From assembly GCF_902506415.1 (NCBI RefSeq), contig NZ_LR733275.1:941651-1005650 (forward strand): a stretch of 64,000 nucleotides of DNA. The letters run 5' to 3'. Every line of letters starts with the position of its first letter. The stretch's first letter is position 1. Source of the DNA: Massilia sp. 9I. Lineage in GTDB: Bacteria > Pseudomonadota > Gammaproteobacteria > Burkholderiales > Burkholderiaceae_D. Positions 53,419 to 62,817 of this stretch are shown piece by piece. The position numbers were made by a program, and so were the translations under genes. Below the pieces are notes generated by a model. It ran no database searches, was not told the DNA's origin, and saw only the letters and a list, made by a program, of their open reading frames with translations.

Positions 53419-56328
53419 TTAGAACGTGTAGTTCAGGCCCAGGCTGAAGAAGCGGCCGACCGCGCCTGGCTGGTGCAGCGAGGCGTTGTACGAGGTACCG
53501 GCGCCGGCGTTACCGTAGGTGCCGACGTCGATCGGTGCTTCACGATCGAACAGGTTCAGGATCGCGCCACGCAGGGTCAGGTTCGGCGACAGCTTGTACT
53601 GCACGTTCAGGTTGGTGACGGTGAACGAAGGCACGTTGCAGTAACCGGCCGGCTGCCCAGTCGGCACACCCTGGAAGTAGTTACGGCCGCCCACTTCCGC
53701 TGCGGTCGCGGTGCAGTCGTTCACGCCCAGTGCCGGGTCGATGGTCGAGAAGCCGCTCGTGTAGTTCACGGTGGCGGTCACGTCCAGCGGGCCACGGTTG
53801 TAGCCGAGGGTGAACTGTGCACGGTCTTTCGGGTTACCGGTGGCGCCGCCGACCGACGACGGGCCCTGGGTGCCGGCCAGCTGGATGCTCTGGCCGTCGA
53901 TGATGCTTTCGTAACCGAAGGTGTGCGCCGCCGACAGGGCTGCCGAGATGGTGCCCGCGTCGTTGGCCAGGCGCCAACGGTAACGCACGTCCGCTTCGAC
54001 GCCGTGGGTCTGGACCGCGCCCGCGTTGATGTACGGCGACAGGCCGTACAGGATCGGGCCGACCGACGGAGTGGCAACCACGCGGCCATCGCCGACGCCG
54101 GTGGCGACGTCGACCGGCAGTGCCGGGCCACGGACCCAGGTCGGGACGAAGTTCGGGTCGTTACCAGCCTGGGTCACCACCAGGTTGTTGATCCGGATCT
54201 TGTAGTAGTCCAGGGTCATGTTCAGGCCACGCATCGGCTCGTACACCACGCCCAGGGTGTAGGACTTCGACTTCTCAGGCTGCAGGTTCGGGTTGGTGGT
54301 CTGGACGTACGGCGGTGCGAAGCCGCAGGCGGTCGGGACGTTGCCGGCGGTGTTCTGGTTACCGTTGGCGCACAGGATCGGGTCGTTGATCGAGTTGAAG
54401 GTGAAGAACGAACCTGCGTTGCCCACTTCTGCCGGGTTCGGCGCGCGGAAGCCGCGTGCGAAGGTACCGCGCAGGGCGAAGTTCGACACTGGCTGCCACT
54501 TGAAGTTGGCTGCCGGGGTGAACGAGTTACCGTAGGTATCGTAGTGGTCGTAACGGCTCGACAGGCTGACCTCGACGGCCTTGATCGGGGTCGCGCGCAG
54601 CTCGGCGAAGACTGCCGAGTTGGTTTCGTCGCCGATGGTGAAGGCCGAGGTGTTGGCCACGGCGCCGTTCGCGGTCAGCGACGATGCTGGTGCGTTCTGC
54701 TCACGCTTGTGCCAGTGCACGCCGGCTGCGAAGGCCAGCGGACCCGCGCCGAACGACGGCAGGATTTCGCGCGAACCCACCAGGTCGACGTAGTTCAGGG
54801 TCGACTCCAGGGTGTTGCTGAAGCGCGGCGAGACAGCGTCGACAAGCGCCGGCGAGTTACCGCCCAGCACGTTCCATTGGCCGCCGACGATGGCGTTCCA
54901 CAGGTTCTGGCGGTTGATGTAACCGCTGTAGTTCGCGTCAACCTTGACCTTGGTCATACCAGCTGCGGCCTGGACATCCCAGCCCATGGCGCTACCGGTC
55001 AGGTCGGCCGAGATGCGGCTGGTGGTCGACTTGTTGTTGGTGGTCAGGTTCGGGTCGATGTCCGGGATGTAACCGTACAGACGGGCCGCGTTCGCGAACG
55101 GGTTGGTGATGTTGGCGCCGACGCGTGCACCCGGAGCGAAGGTGGTGTTGTTGATCGCGTTGACGCGGGTGACCAGCACGCCGTTGTTCAGGGTGGTGAC
55201 GCCGGCGTAGCTCAGCGGGTTGTAGGCCTGCGGGGTCGCGCCACGGTTGTTGGTGCTCTCACGCTGGAAGATCGAGCCCTTCAGCGCCAGTTCCCAGTTG
55301 TCGTTCAGCTTCTTGGTCATGCCGACCAGGACGTTGCGGTTCTCGGTTTCCGGCTGGATGAAGCCGAAGGTGTCGCGCACGGTGCACTGGTTCGCCATGT
55401 AGGCGGTGTAGTTACACTTCGACGGATCCAGGAACACGAAGTTGGCCGGATTGTTCACGCCGCCCGTGCCCGACGGGTTGTACAGGAACGGGCTGTTGGC
55501 CGGGGTCAGGAAGGAGTTGATGCTGCGCGGCGCACCGGTGGCGGTGGTGCCGGCGACCGGCGCACCCAGGGTGATGTTGTTGCCGCCACGCGAACGCCAG
55601 TCGCGGTTTGCGTAATCGTAGCTGTCGCGGTCGGCGACCTTGATCGCGCCCTGCTTGCGGATTTCCGCGGTGAAGAAGGCGTTGTAGCCGTCCTGGTCGA
55701 TGTCGCCAATGCCGGCGCTGATCGAGGCGCGCTTGGTCTTGCCGCCGCCGTGCTGGGTGTTGCCGACTTCGGCGGACATGCGGGTGCCGGTCAGGCTCTT
55801 CTTCAGCTTGATGTTGATCACGCCGGCGATCGCGTCCGAACCGTACAGCGACGAGGCGCCGGATTTCAGGACTTCGATGGTGTCGATGGCGTCGAACGGG
55901 ATCGACGACACGTCGACGAACTGGCGCTGGGCGTCGTCCGACAGCGGGTAGCCGGTCATGCGGTGGCCGTCGATCAGGACCAGGGTCGCGCCGACGGTCA
56001 GGCCGCGCAGCGAGATGCCGGATGCGCCGTTGGCGAATGCGCCGGCGAAGCCGGTGCCCAGGGTACCCGCGCCGTTGGCGGCCAGGTCGGTCAGCAGTTC
56101 AGCAACCGAGGTCTTGCCGCTCTTCTGGATGTCAGCGGCGGTCAGCACCTGCACCGGGGTCGGGGTCTCCGTGTTGGCGCGGCTGATCAGCGAGCCGGTC
56201 ACGACCACGCGCTGGGGTGCAGCGCCGGCGGATTCGGTGGTCTGCGCGAAGGCCGGGGCACCGACCAGGGCGCCGCTGGCGACCGCGCATGCGACCGCGA
56301 ACGGCAGCGACTTCAATTTAAACGTCAT
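53419..56328 (-). CDS. TonB-dependent outer-membrane receptor (TBDR6)
   Basis: 969 residues from the ATG at 56328 with GGAG 10 nt upstream. Signal peptide MTFKLKSLPFAVACAVASGALVGAPAFAQ. N-terminal QRVVVTGSLISRANTETPTPVQVL, then plug blocks (TAADIQKSGKTSVAELLTDLAANG; GISLRGLTVGATLVLIDGHRMTGYPL; IEVLKSGASSLYGSDAIAGVINIKLKKS). The barrel ends RFFSLGLNYTF. The plug has DGHRM where others have NGRRM. The leader is long (about 275 nt from the proposed start) and begins with an inverted repeat. Convergent with rsmE. Substrate unknown. Confidence 0.93.
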   Translation of the reverse strand: MTFKLKSLPFAVACAVASGALVGAPAFAQTTESAGAAPQRVVVTGSLISRANTETPTPVQVLTAADIQKSGKTSVAELLTDLAANGAGTLGTGFAGAFANGASGISLRGLTVGATLVLIDGHRMTGYPLSDDAQRQFVDVSSIPFDAIDTIEVLKSGASSLYGSDAIAGVINIKLKKSLTGTRMSAEVGNTQHGGGKTKRASISAGIGDIDQDGYNAFFTAEIRKQGAIKVADRDSYDYANRDWRSRGGNNITLGAPVAGTTATGAPRSINSFLTPANSPFLYNPSGTGGVNNPANFVFLDPSKCNYTAYMANQCTVRDTFGFIQPETENRNVLVGMTKKLNDNWELALKGSIFQRESTNNRGATPQAYNPLSYAGVTTLNNGVLVTRVNAINNTTFAPGARVGANITNPFANAARLYGYIPDIDPNLTTNNKSTTSRISADLTGSAMGWDVQAAAGMTKVKVDANYSGYINRQNLWNAIVGGQWNVLGGNSPALVDAVSPRFSNTLESTLNYVDLVGSREILPSFGAGPLAFAAGVHWHKREQNAPASSLTANGAVANTSAFTIGDETNSAVFAELRATPIKAVEVSLSSRYDHYDTYGNSFTPAANFKWQPVSNFALRGTFARGFRAPNPAEVGNAGSFFTFNSINDPILCANGNQNTAGNVPTACGFAPPYVQTTNPNLQPEKSKSYTLGVVYEPMRGLNMTLDYYKIRINNLVVTQAGNDPNFVPTWVRGPALPVDVATGVGDGRVVATPSVGPILYGLSPYINAGAVQTHGVEADVRYRWRLANDAGTISAALSAAHTFGYESIIDGQSIQLAGTQGPSSVGGATGNPKDRAQFTLGYNRGPLDVTATVNYTSGFSTIDPALGVNDCTATAAEVGGRNYFQGVPTGQPAGYCNVPSFTVTNLNVQYKLSPNLTLRGAILNLFDREAPIDVGTYGNAGAGTSYNASLHQPGAVGRFFSLGLNYTF

Positions 56329-56566
56329 GAATACTTCTCCTTCTGGGCTTTTCTTAAGTGGTTTTTTTGCCACCGCACCGCGAATGATCGATCCGCCATG
56401 CGGCCGTCTCCTGCAAACCGAGCGCAAACTGCGCGCGCCCTGCCGCAATGGATGCCGGCCGGGGGCTTGGAGGCTTACTTCATTTCATACAAATCGCCAC
56501 GTCTGTATATCGCCGCTTTTTAAGTGCGGCATTCTTCCGTACCGGTGCTGCTAGTACGAGCAGTCT

Positions 56567-56599
56567 CAAATAACAGCTGATTAAAAGAAATGTTATTTG
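56567..56599. promoter_or_regulatory. 9-bp inverted repeat just downstream of the TBDR6 promoter
   Basis: CAAATAACA (56567-56575) and TGTTATTTG (56591-56599) are exact reverse complements separated by 15 nt. The repeat starts within about 3 nt of the predicted transcription start. It shares AAATA-N21-TATTT with the palindrome upstream of TBDR4. Confidence 0.55.
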
Positions 56600-56608
56600 A
56601 ATGAATAG

Positions 56609-56638
56609 ATAAGACCATATGGCGTGGAAAAGTGTCAA
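56609..56638 (-). promoter_or_regulatory. TBDR6 promoter
   Basis: On the minus strand a perfect TTGACA (56638-56633), an 18-bp spacer and TCTTAT (56614-56609; four of six matches). Predicted start near 56602, giving a leader of about 275 nt. Confidence 0.6.
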
Positions 56639-56639
56639 T

Positions 56640-56970
56640 TGAACGCAGATGGCCTATAGAGTTAAAAACAACACATTTATTTAGTGCATATGCGTGCCGC
56701 ACTGCGATGGTGCACCGCAAAAATGACCCGAAAGTCAGCTCATCCATTTTGGTAAATACAAGCAAACTAGCGTCAGTACGCGGCTGGTTGGCGGCAGTTG
56801 CACGGTTTGCCGCGATTTCGTCTGCATGTGTCCGTGATCGACTGGGGCGGACAGTCGGCGCCCTCCCGTGGTGCGTCGCCATGACCGGACGCACGGACAC
56901 AGTGCGTTGCACCGACACAACGCTGCGATGCCATGCATATTTGGCGCTCTCCGCCCAAAGGTAGAGCGGG
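56640..56970. other. Low-GC intergenic stretch between TBDR6 and TBDR7
   Basis: The part around 56540-56770 is noticeably AT-richer than the neighbouring genes. No reading frame in it has family resemblance, codon bias like its neighbours, or a convincing ribosome-binding site. I see nothing beyond the regulatory elements listed separately. Confidence 0.4.
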
Positions 56971-56992
56971 AAAAAAGCCGCCCGTGGGCGGC
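56971..56992 (-). terminator. Terminator of TBDR7
   Basis: GCCGCCC and GGGCGGC form a stem 26-41 bp past the TBDR7 stop and run into TTTTTT on the minus strand. The loop is only 2 nt, so six pairs with a 4-nt loop is more realistic. Confidence 0.85.
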
Positions 56993-57017
56993 TCCGTTTT
57001 TAGCCTCGGCGGAGGGC

Positions 57018-59945
57018 TTAAAACTCGTACTGCGCCATGAAGCGGAAGCTGCGGCCCGGCTGGAATGCGCCGGGCTTCAAGTAAGCCGGGCTCGGCGTCC
57101 CCATGGCCAGTTCGCCCTCCTCGTCCACCTGGGCCACTGCACGCTTGTTCAGCACGTTCAGCACGTCGACCGTGAAGCTCGCGCCCTTCAGCCACGCCGG
57201 TTCGTAGCTCGCCTGCAGGCCCAGTTCGCGGGTCCAGGGCAGGCGGCCCAGGGTGCCGCGCGGGTTCAGCTTGCGGTTGCACCAGAACGAGGCCGATTCG
57301 TAGGCGATCGACACTTCGTCCAGGTTGCCGGCGTAGTAGCCCAGGCAGTTCAGCGGACGCCCGCTCTGCAGGATCAGGTTGGCGCCGACACGCCATTCCG
57401 GCGTCAGCTGGTAGGCGCCGAACAGCTTCAGGGTATGGCGGCGGTCGTTCGGCAGGTAGCCGTAGGCGCCTTCCATCAGGCCCGGGTAGTCCCAGTCCTG
57501 GCTGATGCCGGCGTCGTCCTGGCCGATGTCGGACTTCACGTAGCCCTCGGTATTGCCGCGCACCTTGGCCCAGACATAGGAACCCTGCAGGTTCCACTTG
57601 CCGTCCCAGGCGCGCTCGAAGGTGAACTCGAGCGCGGTGTACTTGCGCTCGGGCTGCTCGAAGCCCAGCGATGACGCCGGGATCTTGATCGCGGTCAAGC
57701 CCTTGCCGTCTTCCAGGTCGATGTTGGCGGTCAGGTCGCCGCCCGGGTTGTACAGGAAGCAGTGGTCGATCGCTTCGCCGATGATGCCAGCCTGCGCCGC
57801 GCTGTAGCCATTGGCGCGGGCCCAGGCTTCGGCGCCGGGGCCGTTGCACATGTCGTCCATCACCTTTTTCAGCTTGCGGTAGGTGACTTTCGCGCCCACC
57901 GACCAGCGGTTGGCCAGGGCCTGCTGGGCGCCGAGGATGAATTCATCCTGGTACATCGGCTTGATGTTCGGATCCACCACCGAACGCGGGTCGCCCGCCT
58001 CGCCGTTCGACACCAGGAGGCGCCCGCCCAGCTGGGCGCCGCGATTCGGGCGCTGGAACTGGTCGCTGCTGTTGGTGCCGCTGTAGCGGTAGTAGTCGGT
58101 GTAGTCGAGCTCGGCGCCTGCCAGGCGCACGTTGGTGTTCGACATCACCGGGATGTAGTAGCGGCCGGCGTTGGCAAAGATCTTGGTGCTCTGGTCGCCC
58201 TTGACGTCCCAGCTCAGTCCCAGGCGCGGGGCGATGGTGTTGTCGACCTTGATGAAGGTCTTGTCGTCGGCGTTCAGGTTTTCGAAGGATTCGCTGCGCA
58301 CGCCGATGTTGGCCACCAGGTTCTTCGTCACCTGCCAGTTGTCCTCGATATAGAAGGCCGAGTTCTTGGTCGTGAAGGCGCCTCCGTTCTCGAAGTGGCG
58401 CGAGGCGACGTAGTCGAAGGCCGCGCCCGTGTTGTTGACGTAGCCGTTGGCCAGCGAAGCGCCGGCGGCGATGGTGCGGATGTATTCGCGCGCCCCGCCC
58501 GAGCTCACGCTGCCGCTGACGACCTTGTACTTGTCGTTGTCGAGGCCGAAGCGCAGGCCGTGGTCGCCCAGGTTCCATTCGGCGTCGATGCGGAAGGCCT
58601 TGCGCTCGTCCATCGCACCCGGGAGGTTCGCAGCCGACGCGGTGGCGCAGCCCTGGACCGGGGCGCTGGCCAGGCGTTCGTCGGTAATATAGGGGCAGGC
58701 CGCCGAGCCGATCTTGCTCGCATTGCTGTAGCGTCCCAGGCCGGCCAGGGCCGAAATGGTGAAGTCGTCGGTCAGCCAGGAGGTGTACTTGGCGATGTAG
58801 TTCTCGCCACCCGTGGTGTATTCGTCCGGCAGCTTTTCGGCCGTCGGACTGTCGGTGTATTCGGTCGCCAGCGCCCAGGTGCGGACCTTGTCCTTGCTCT
58901 TGTCGCTGAAGGCGGTGAACTCGAGCAGGTTCTTGTCGGTGATGTTCCAGTCGGCTTTCAGCAGATAGCGCGGGGTGGTGGTCTTGTACTGGGTCAGTAC
59001 GCTCGAATAGGTGTTGCGTTCGATGTTCGCGCCCTGCACCAGGCCGAACACGAACAGCTTGTCCTCGACCAGCGGGCCGCCGGCCCAGACGTTGGCCTGC
59101 AGGTCGTCCAGGCCGCCGGGACGCTTCTTGCTGATCCAGCGCCCGCTGGCGTCCTTGATGCTGTACAGGTCGTCGCCACGCAGGCTTTCCGGCGTGTAGA
59201 TGACATTGGCGCCGCCCTTCCACTCGTTGGTGCCGCGCTTGGTGGTCACGCTCAGCACGCCGCCCAGCGAACGCCCGTACTCCGGGCCGTAGCCGCCGGT
59301 CTTGACCTGCTGCTGGGCGATCGCTTCGAACGGGACCTGGTTGAAGGCCACGCCATTGAGCATGTTGGTGACGTTGAAGCCGTTGATGTAATAGACGTTC
59401 TCCGCCGGCGAGGCGCCGCCCAGCGAGGGCACGTTACCGGCGCGCAGCGTGGTCTGGCCGATACGCGGGTCGCCGCGCGTCGCGCCCGGCGCCAGCAGGG
59501 CCACGGCGGTGACGTCGCGCGTCACCGGGATGCGGTCGATGGCAGCCTCGTTCAGGACCATGCTCGATTCCGGATTCTTGACGTCGATCCGGTTCAGGCG
59601 GCCGCTCACGTTCACGGTGCTGATGGCGGCGCCCTCGAAACTGGTCGAGGCAGCCTCGCCCGCATTCACCGCGACCTGGCGCTCGTCAAACGTGCCGTCC
59701 GGCCGCTTGGCGCGCACCGTATAGGTGCCGGGCGGCAGCTGGGTCATCTGGTAGTCGCCGTTCTGGCCGACGGTCAGGGTGCGGGTGAAGCCGATCGACT
59801 TGTTCTCGATCGTGATCACGGTGCCCGCCGCGGCGCGCCCGACGATGTCGCCGGCCGAGTTCGAAGCGGCCTGGGCGCCGCCCGCCATGAGCGAAGTCGC
59901 GATTGCGAGCCCCACGGCATGTGCCAACACTGTCTTTCTTAACAT
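57018..59945 (-). CDS. TonB-dependent receptor with N-terminal carboxypeptidase-regulatory-like domain (TBDR7, Oar-like)
   Basis: 975 residues from the ATG at 59945, with AGGAAAAA upstream. Signal peptide MLRKTVLAHAVGLAIATSLMAGGAQA. Residues about 30-110 form a carboxypeptidase-regulatory-like beta-sandwich (AGTVITIENKSIGFTRTLTVGQNGDYQMTQLPPGTYTVRAKRPDG). The plug domain begins ISTVNVSGRLNRIDVKNPESSMVL, has NVYYINGFNVTN and GYGPEYGRSLGGVLSVTTKRGTNEWKG, and the barrel ends RSFRFMAQYEF. This architecture is the Oar/CarboxypepD_reg-TonB type found for proteinaceous or glycan-like substrates. It differs from the other six receptors in the plug and in having the extra N-terminal domain. Confidence 0.93.
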   Translation of the reverse strand: MLRKTVLAHAVGLAIATSLMAGGAQAASNSAGDIVGRAAAGTVITIENKSIGFTRTLTVGQNGDYQMTQLPPGTYTVRAKRPDGTFDERQVAVNAGEAASTSFEGAAISTVNVSGRLNRIDVKNPESSMVLNEAAIDRIPVTRDVTAVALLAPGATRGDPRIGQTTLRAGNVPSLGGASPAENVYYINGFNVTNMLNGVAFNQVPFEAIAQQQVKTGGYGPEYGRSLGGVLSVTTKRGTNEWKGGANVIYTPESLRGDDLYSIKDASGRWISKKRPGGLDDLQANVWAGGPLVEDKLFVFGLVQGANIERNTYSSVLTQYKTTTPRYLLKADWNITDKNLLEFTAFSDKSKDKVRTWALATEYTDSPTAEKLPDEYTTGGENYIAKYTSWLTDDFTISALAGLGRYSNASKIGSAACPYITDERLASAPVQGCATASAANLPGAMDERKAFRIDAEWNLGDHGLRFGLDNDKYKVVSGSVSSGGAREYIRTIAAGASLANGYVNNTGAAFDYVASRHFENGGAFTTKNSAFYIEDNWQVTKNLVANIGVRSESFENLNADDKTFIKVDNTIAPRLGLSWDVKGDQSTKIFANAGRYYIPVMSNTNVRLAGAELDYTDYYRYSGTNSSDQFQRPNRGAQLGGRLLVSNGEAGDPRSVVDPNIKPMYQDEFILGAQQALANRWSVGAKVTYRKLKKVMDDMCNGPGAEAWARANGYSAAQAGIIGEAIDHCFLYNPGGDLTANIDLEDGKGLTAIKIPASSLGFEQPERKYTALEFTFERAWDGKWNLQGSYVWAKVRGNTEGYVKSDIGQDDAGISQDWDYPGLMEGAYGYLPNDRRHTLKLFGAYQLTPEWRVGANLILQSGRPLNCLGYYAGNLDEVSIAYESASFWCNRKLNPRGTLGRLPWTRELGLQASYEPAWLKGASFTVDVLNVLNKRAVAQVDEEGELAMGTPSPAYLKPGAFQPGRSFRFMAQYEF

Positions 59946-60034
59946 AGGTTTTTCCTGGTGAAGCGGGCCGCACAGGCCCGCAGGTTGTTCCAATCCGCCG
60001 CCGGCCTTGCCTTCACCGGCTGGCGTGCCATTCA

Positions 60035-60056
60035 AGGTTTGTTGTCTAAACAACCT
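60035..60056. promoter_or_regulatory. Imperfect dyad in the TBDR7 leader
   Basis: AGGTTTGTTGTCTAAACAACCT is an imperfect palindrome (inner GTTGT/ACAAC with CTAA loop). It starts a few bases downstream of the predicted transcription start. Confidence 0.4.
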
Positions 60057-60068
60057 CGAACTGTTTTG

Positions 60069-60097
60069 ATAACAACATTCACCTATGGGAGGGTCAA
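60069..60097 (-). promoter_or_regulatory. TBDR7 promoter
   Basis: On the minus strand TTGACC (60097-60092), a 17-bp spacer and TGTTAT (60074-60069; four of six). Predicted start near 60062, leader of about 117 nt. Confidence 0.55.
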
Positions 60098-60337
60098 TTC
60101 TTACGAATGGGCTAGGACTTAAGTCAAGGTTTGCGGGAACTTGCCGCATATTGCGTGCAACTTGGTCCATCTCGACGCGAACCGGCCGGCAAGCGCAAGC
60201 GCTGCGGCAAATGCCGCTGATGCGCCCGGGCGACGCTTCCACCGCGATTCCCCCCGCCATGGGGGCATGGCAAGCTCGAGTCCAGTAAAATAGCGGCTTT
60301 GTCTTTTCCCTTTGTTGCATTGCCAGCAACCACAACC

Positions 60338-61954
60338 ATGATCCGAATCAGCGAACTCAAACTCCCCCTCAACCATCCGGAACCCGCCCTGCGCGAAGCC
60401 ATCCTCGCCCGCCTGGGTATTGCGAATAACGACCTGGTCGACTTCACCGTCTTCAAGCGCAGCTACGACGCGCGCAAGAAGTCGGCCATCGTGCTGATCT
60501 ACGCCATCGACGTCGAGGTACGCAATGAAGCCGCCGTGCTGGCGCGCCTGGGCAAGGACCAGTACGTCGGCCCTTCGCCCGATACCAGCTACCAGTTCGT
60601 CACCACCAGCAAACCGGCGCCGGGCACCCCGCGTCCGGTGGTGGTCGGCATGGGGCCGTGCGGGATGTTCGTGGCCCTGATCCTGGCCCAGATGGGCCTG
60701 AACCCGCTGGTGCTGGAGCGCGGCAAGGTGGTGCGCGAGCGCACCGTCGACACCTTCGGCTTCTGGCGCAAGCGCAAGCTGAACACCGAGTCGAACGTGC
60801 AGTTCGGCGAAGGCGGCGCCGGCACCTTCTCGGACGGCAAGCTGTACAGCCAGATCAAGGATCCCAAGCACCTCGGCCGCAAAGTGCTGACCGAGTTCGT
60901 CAAGGCCGGTGCACCGGAAGAGATCCTGTACGTCAGCAAGCCGCACATCGGCACCTTCCGCCTGGTGAAGATGGTCGAGCAGATCCGCGCCGACATCATC
61001 GCGCTCGGCGGCGAGATCCGTTTCGAGACCCGTGTGGACGACGTGTTCGTGACCGAAGAAAACGGGATGCGCCAGGTCCAGGGCGTGCGCCTGTCGAACG
61101 GCGAAGAGATCGCCACCCGCCACCTGGTGATGGCGATCGGCCACAGCGCGCGCGACACCTTCGAGCTGCTGTACGAGCGCGGCGTCTATATCGAAGCCAA
61201 ACCGTTCTCGATCGGCTTCCGGGTCGAGCACCCGCAGTCGCTGATCGACGTCTGCCGCTTCGGCCCGAACGCCGGCAACAAGCTGCTGGGCGCGGCCGAC
61301 TACAAGATCGTGCACCATGCCTCCAACGGCCGTTCGGTCTACAGCTTCTGCATGTGCCCGGGCGGCACCGTGGTGGCGGCATCGAGCGAAGAAGGCCGCG
61401 TGGTCACCAACGGCATGAGCCAGTACTCGCGCAACGAACGCAATGCCAACAGCGCCATCGTGGTCGGTATCACGCCGCAAGACTACCCGGGCCACCCCCT
61501 GGCCGGTATCGCCTTCCAGCGCGAGCTGGAGTCGCGCGCGTTTGTGCTCGGCGGTTCCAACTACGATGCGCCGGGCCAGCTGATGGGCGACTTCGTGAAC
61601 GGCGTGGCCTCGACCGAATTCGGCTCGGTGGTCCCCTCCTTCCGGCCGGCGGTGCACCTGACCGACCTGGCGCCTTCGCTGCCCGAGTATGCGATCACCG
61701 CGATGCGCGAAGCCTTCGTGGCGTTCGACAAGCAGATCAAGGGCTATTACAAGCACGACGCGGTGCTGACCGGGGTCGAGACCCGCACCTCCTCGCCGAT
61801 CCGCATCAAGCGCAACGACAACGACCTGCAAAGCCTGAACACGCGCGGCCTGTTCCCGGCCGGCGAAGGCGCGGGCTATGCCGGCGGCATCATGTCGGCG
61901 GCGGTGGACGGCATCCGCGTGGCGGAAGCCGTGGCGCTGTCGATGACCGCGTGA
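60338..61954 (+). CDS. FAD-dependent dehydrogenase of the COG2509 type
   Basis: 538 residues from the ATG at 60338 (MIRISELKLPLNHPEPALREAILARLGI). It starts with a small alpha/beta domain (about 1-90) and then the FAD-binding GxGPxG fold RPVVVGMGPCGMFVALILAQMGLNPLVLERGKVVRERT. The family-typical LNTESNVQFGEGGAGTFSDGKL and the C-terminal FAD motif RGLFPAGEGAGYAGGIMSAAVDGIRVAEAV follow. The substrate and partner are not known. It overlaps the next gene by 4 nt (GTGA), suggesting translational coupling to the exporter. Confidence 0.88.
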   Translation: MIRISELKLPLNHPEPALREAILARLGIANNDLVDFTVFKRSYDARKKSAIVLIYAIDVEVRNEAAVLARLGKDQYVGPSPDTSYQFVTTSKPAPGTPRPVVVGMGPCGMFVALILAQMGLNPLVLERGKVVRERTVDTFGFWRKRKLNTESNVQFGEGGAGTFSDGKLYSQIKDPKHLGRKVLTEFVKAGAPEEILYVSKPHIGTFRLVKMVEQIRADIIALGGEIRFETRVDDVFVTEENGMRQVQGVRLSNGEEIATRHLVMAIGHSARDTFELLYERGVYIEAKPFSIGFRVEHPQSLIDVCRFGPNAGNKLLGAADYKIVHHASNGRSVYSFCMCPGGTVVAASSEEGRVVTNGMSQYSRNERNANSAIVVGITPQDYPGHPLAGIAFQRELESRAFVLGGSNYDAPGQLMGDFVNGVASTEFGSVVPSFRPAVHLTDLAPSLPEYAITAMREAFVAFDKQIKGYYKHDAVLTGVETRTSSPIRIKRNDNDLQSLNTRGLFPAGEGAGYAGGIMSAAVDGIRVAEAVALSMTA

Positions 61955-62817
61955 AGCAGGACGCGGGCGCCGGCAGTAGCTTGGGTCCGGGTCTCGCGAT
62001 CCTGGCCTCGATGGTGTCGGTGAACCTGGGCGCCGCCTGGGCCAAGCACCTGTTCCCGCTGGTCGGCAGCCAGGGCGTGACCGCGGTGCGGGTCGGCCTG
62101 GCGGCGCTCATCATGCTCGCCATCGTGCGCCCCTGGCGCCGGCTGCCCGCGCGCCGCGACGCGCTCAACCTGCTGGTTTACGGCCTGATGCTGGGCTGCA
62201 TGAACCTCCTGATCTATGGGGCGTTTGCCCGTATTCCGATCGGTATCGCGGTCGCCATCGAGGTGGTCGGCCCGCTCGGCGTGGTGGTGCTGTCCTCGCG
62301 CCGCGCGCGCGACTTCGGCTGGGTGCTGCTGGCCGCGCTAGGCCTGTGGCTGCTGGCGCCGGTGCATGAAGGCGTTCCCCCTCTGGATCCTGCTGGCGTG
62401 GCCTATGCGCTCGGCGCGGCCTTCTGCTGGGCGATGTACATCGTGTTCGGCAAGCGCGTCTCGACCCTGAATGGCGGCCACGCCGTGGCCTGGGGCATGC
62501 TGGCTGCGGCCCTGTTCACGGTGCCGGTCGGGGTGGCGCATGCCGGCGCCGGCCTGCTGGAACCAATCGTGCTGGCGGGCGGGCTGGCAGTGGCGGTGCT
62601 GTCGAGCGCCCTGCCCTATACGCTGGAGATGGCGGCGCTGGCGCGCCTGCCGCAGCGCGTGTTCGGCATCCTGGTCAGCGCCGGACCGGCCTTCGCGGCC
62701 GTGGCCGGCTTCCTGGTGCTGGGCGAGCGCCTCACCGGCATGCAGTGGCTGGCGATCGCGCTGGTGATCGTGGCCTGCGGCGGGGCAGCCGCCACGGCGG
62801 AACGCAAGCGCGTTTAA
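61951..62817 (+). CDS. rhtA: RhtA-like EamA-family amino acid (threonine/homoserine) exporter
   Basis: 288 residues from a GTG at 61951 that overlaps the stop of the dehydrogenase. About ten TM helices in two EamA repeats. LASMVSVNLGAAWAKHLFPLVGSQGVTAVRVGLAALIMLAIVRPWRRL closely follows the RhtA N-terminal pattern. In the second repeat, ALPYTLEMAALARLPQRVFGILVSAGPAFAAVAGFLVLGE is also typical. It would export threonine, homoserine or related compounds from the cytoplasm. The RhtA name is by resemblance, since the sequence alone does not prove the substrate. Its end overlaps the corA end by 4 nt on the other strand. Confidence 0.83.
   Translation: MKQDAGAGSSLGPGLAILASMVSVNLGAAWAKHLFPLVGSQGVTAVRVGLAALIMLAIVRPWRRLPARRDALNLLVYGLMLGCMNLLIYGAFARIPIGIAVAIEVVGPLGVVVLSSRRARDFGWVLLAALGLWLLAPVHEGVPPLDPAGVAYALGAAFCWAMYIVFGKRVSTLNGGHAVAWGMLAAALFTVPVGVAHAGAGLLEPIVLAGGLAVAVLSSALPYTLEMAALARLPQRVFGILVSAGPAFAAVAGFLVLGERLTGMQWLAIALVIVACGGAAATAERKRV

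Noticed and set aside
56520..56918. A 132-codon minus-strand frame in the gap upstream of TBDR6
   Set aside because: It overlaps the promoter and inverted repeat of TBDR6, has mixed codon use and resembles nothing.
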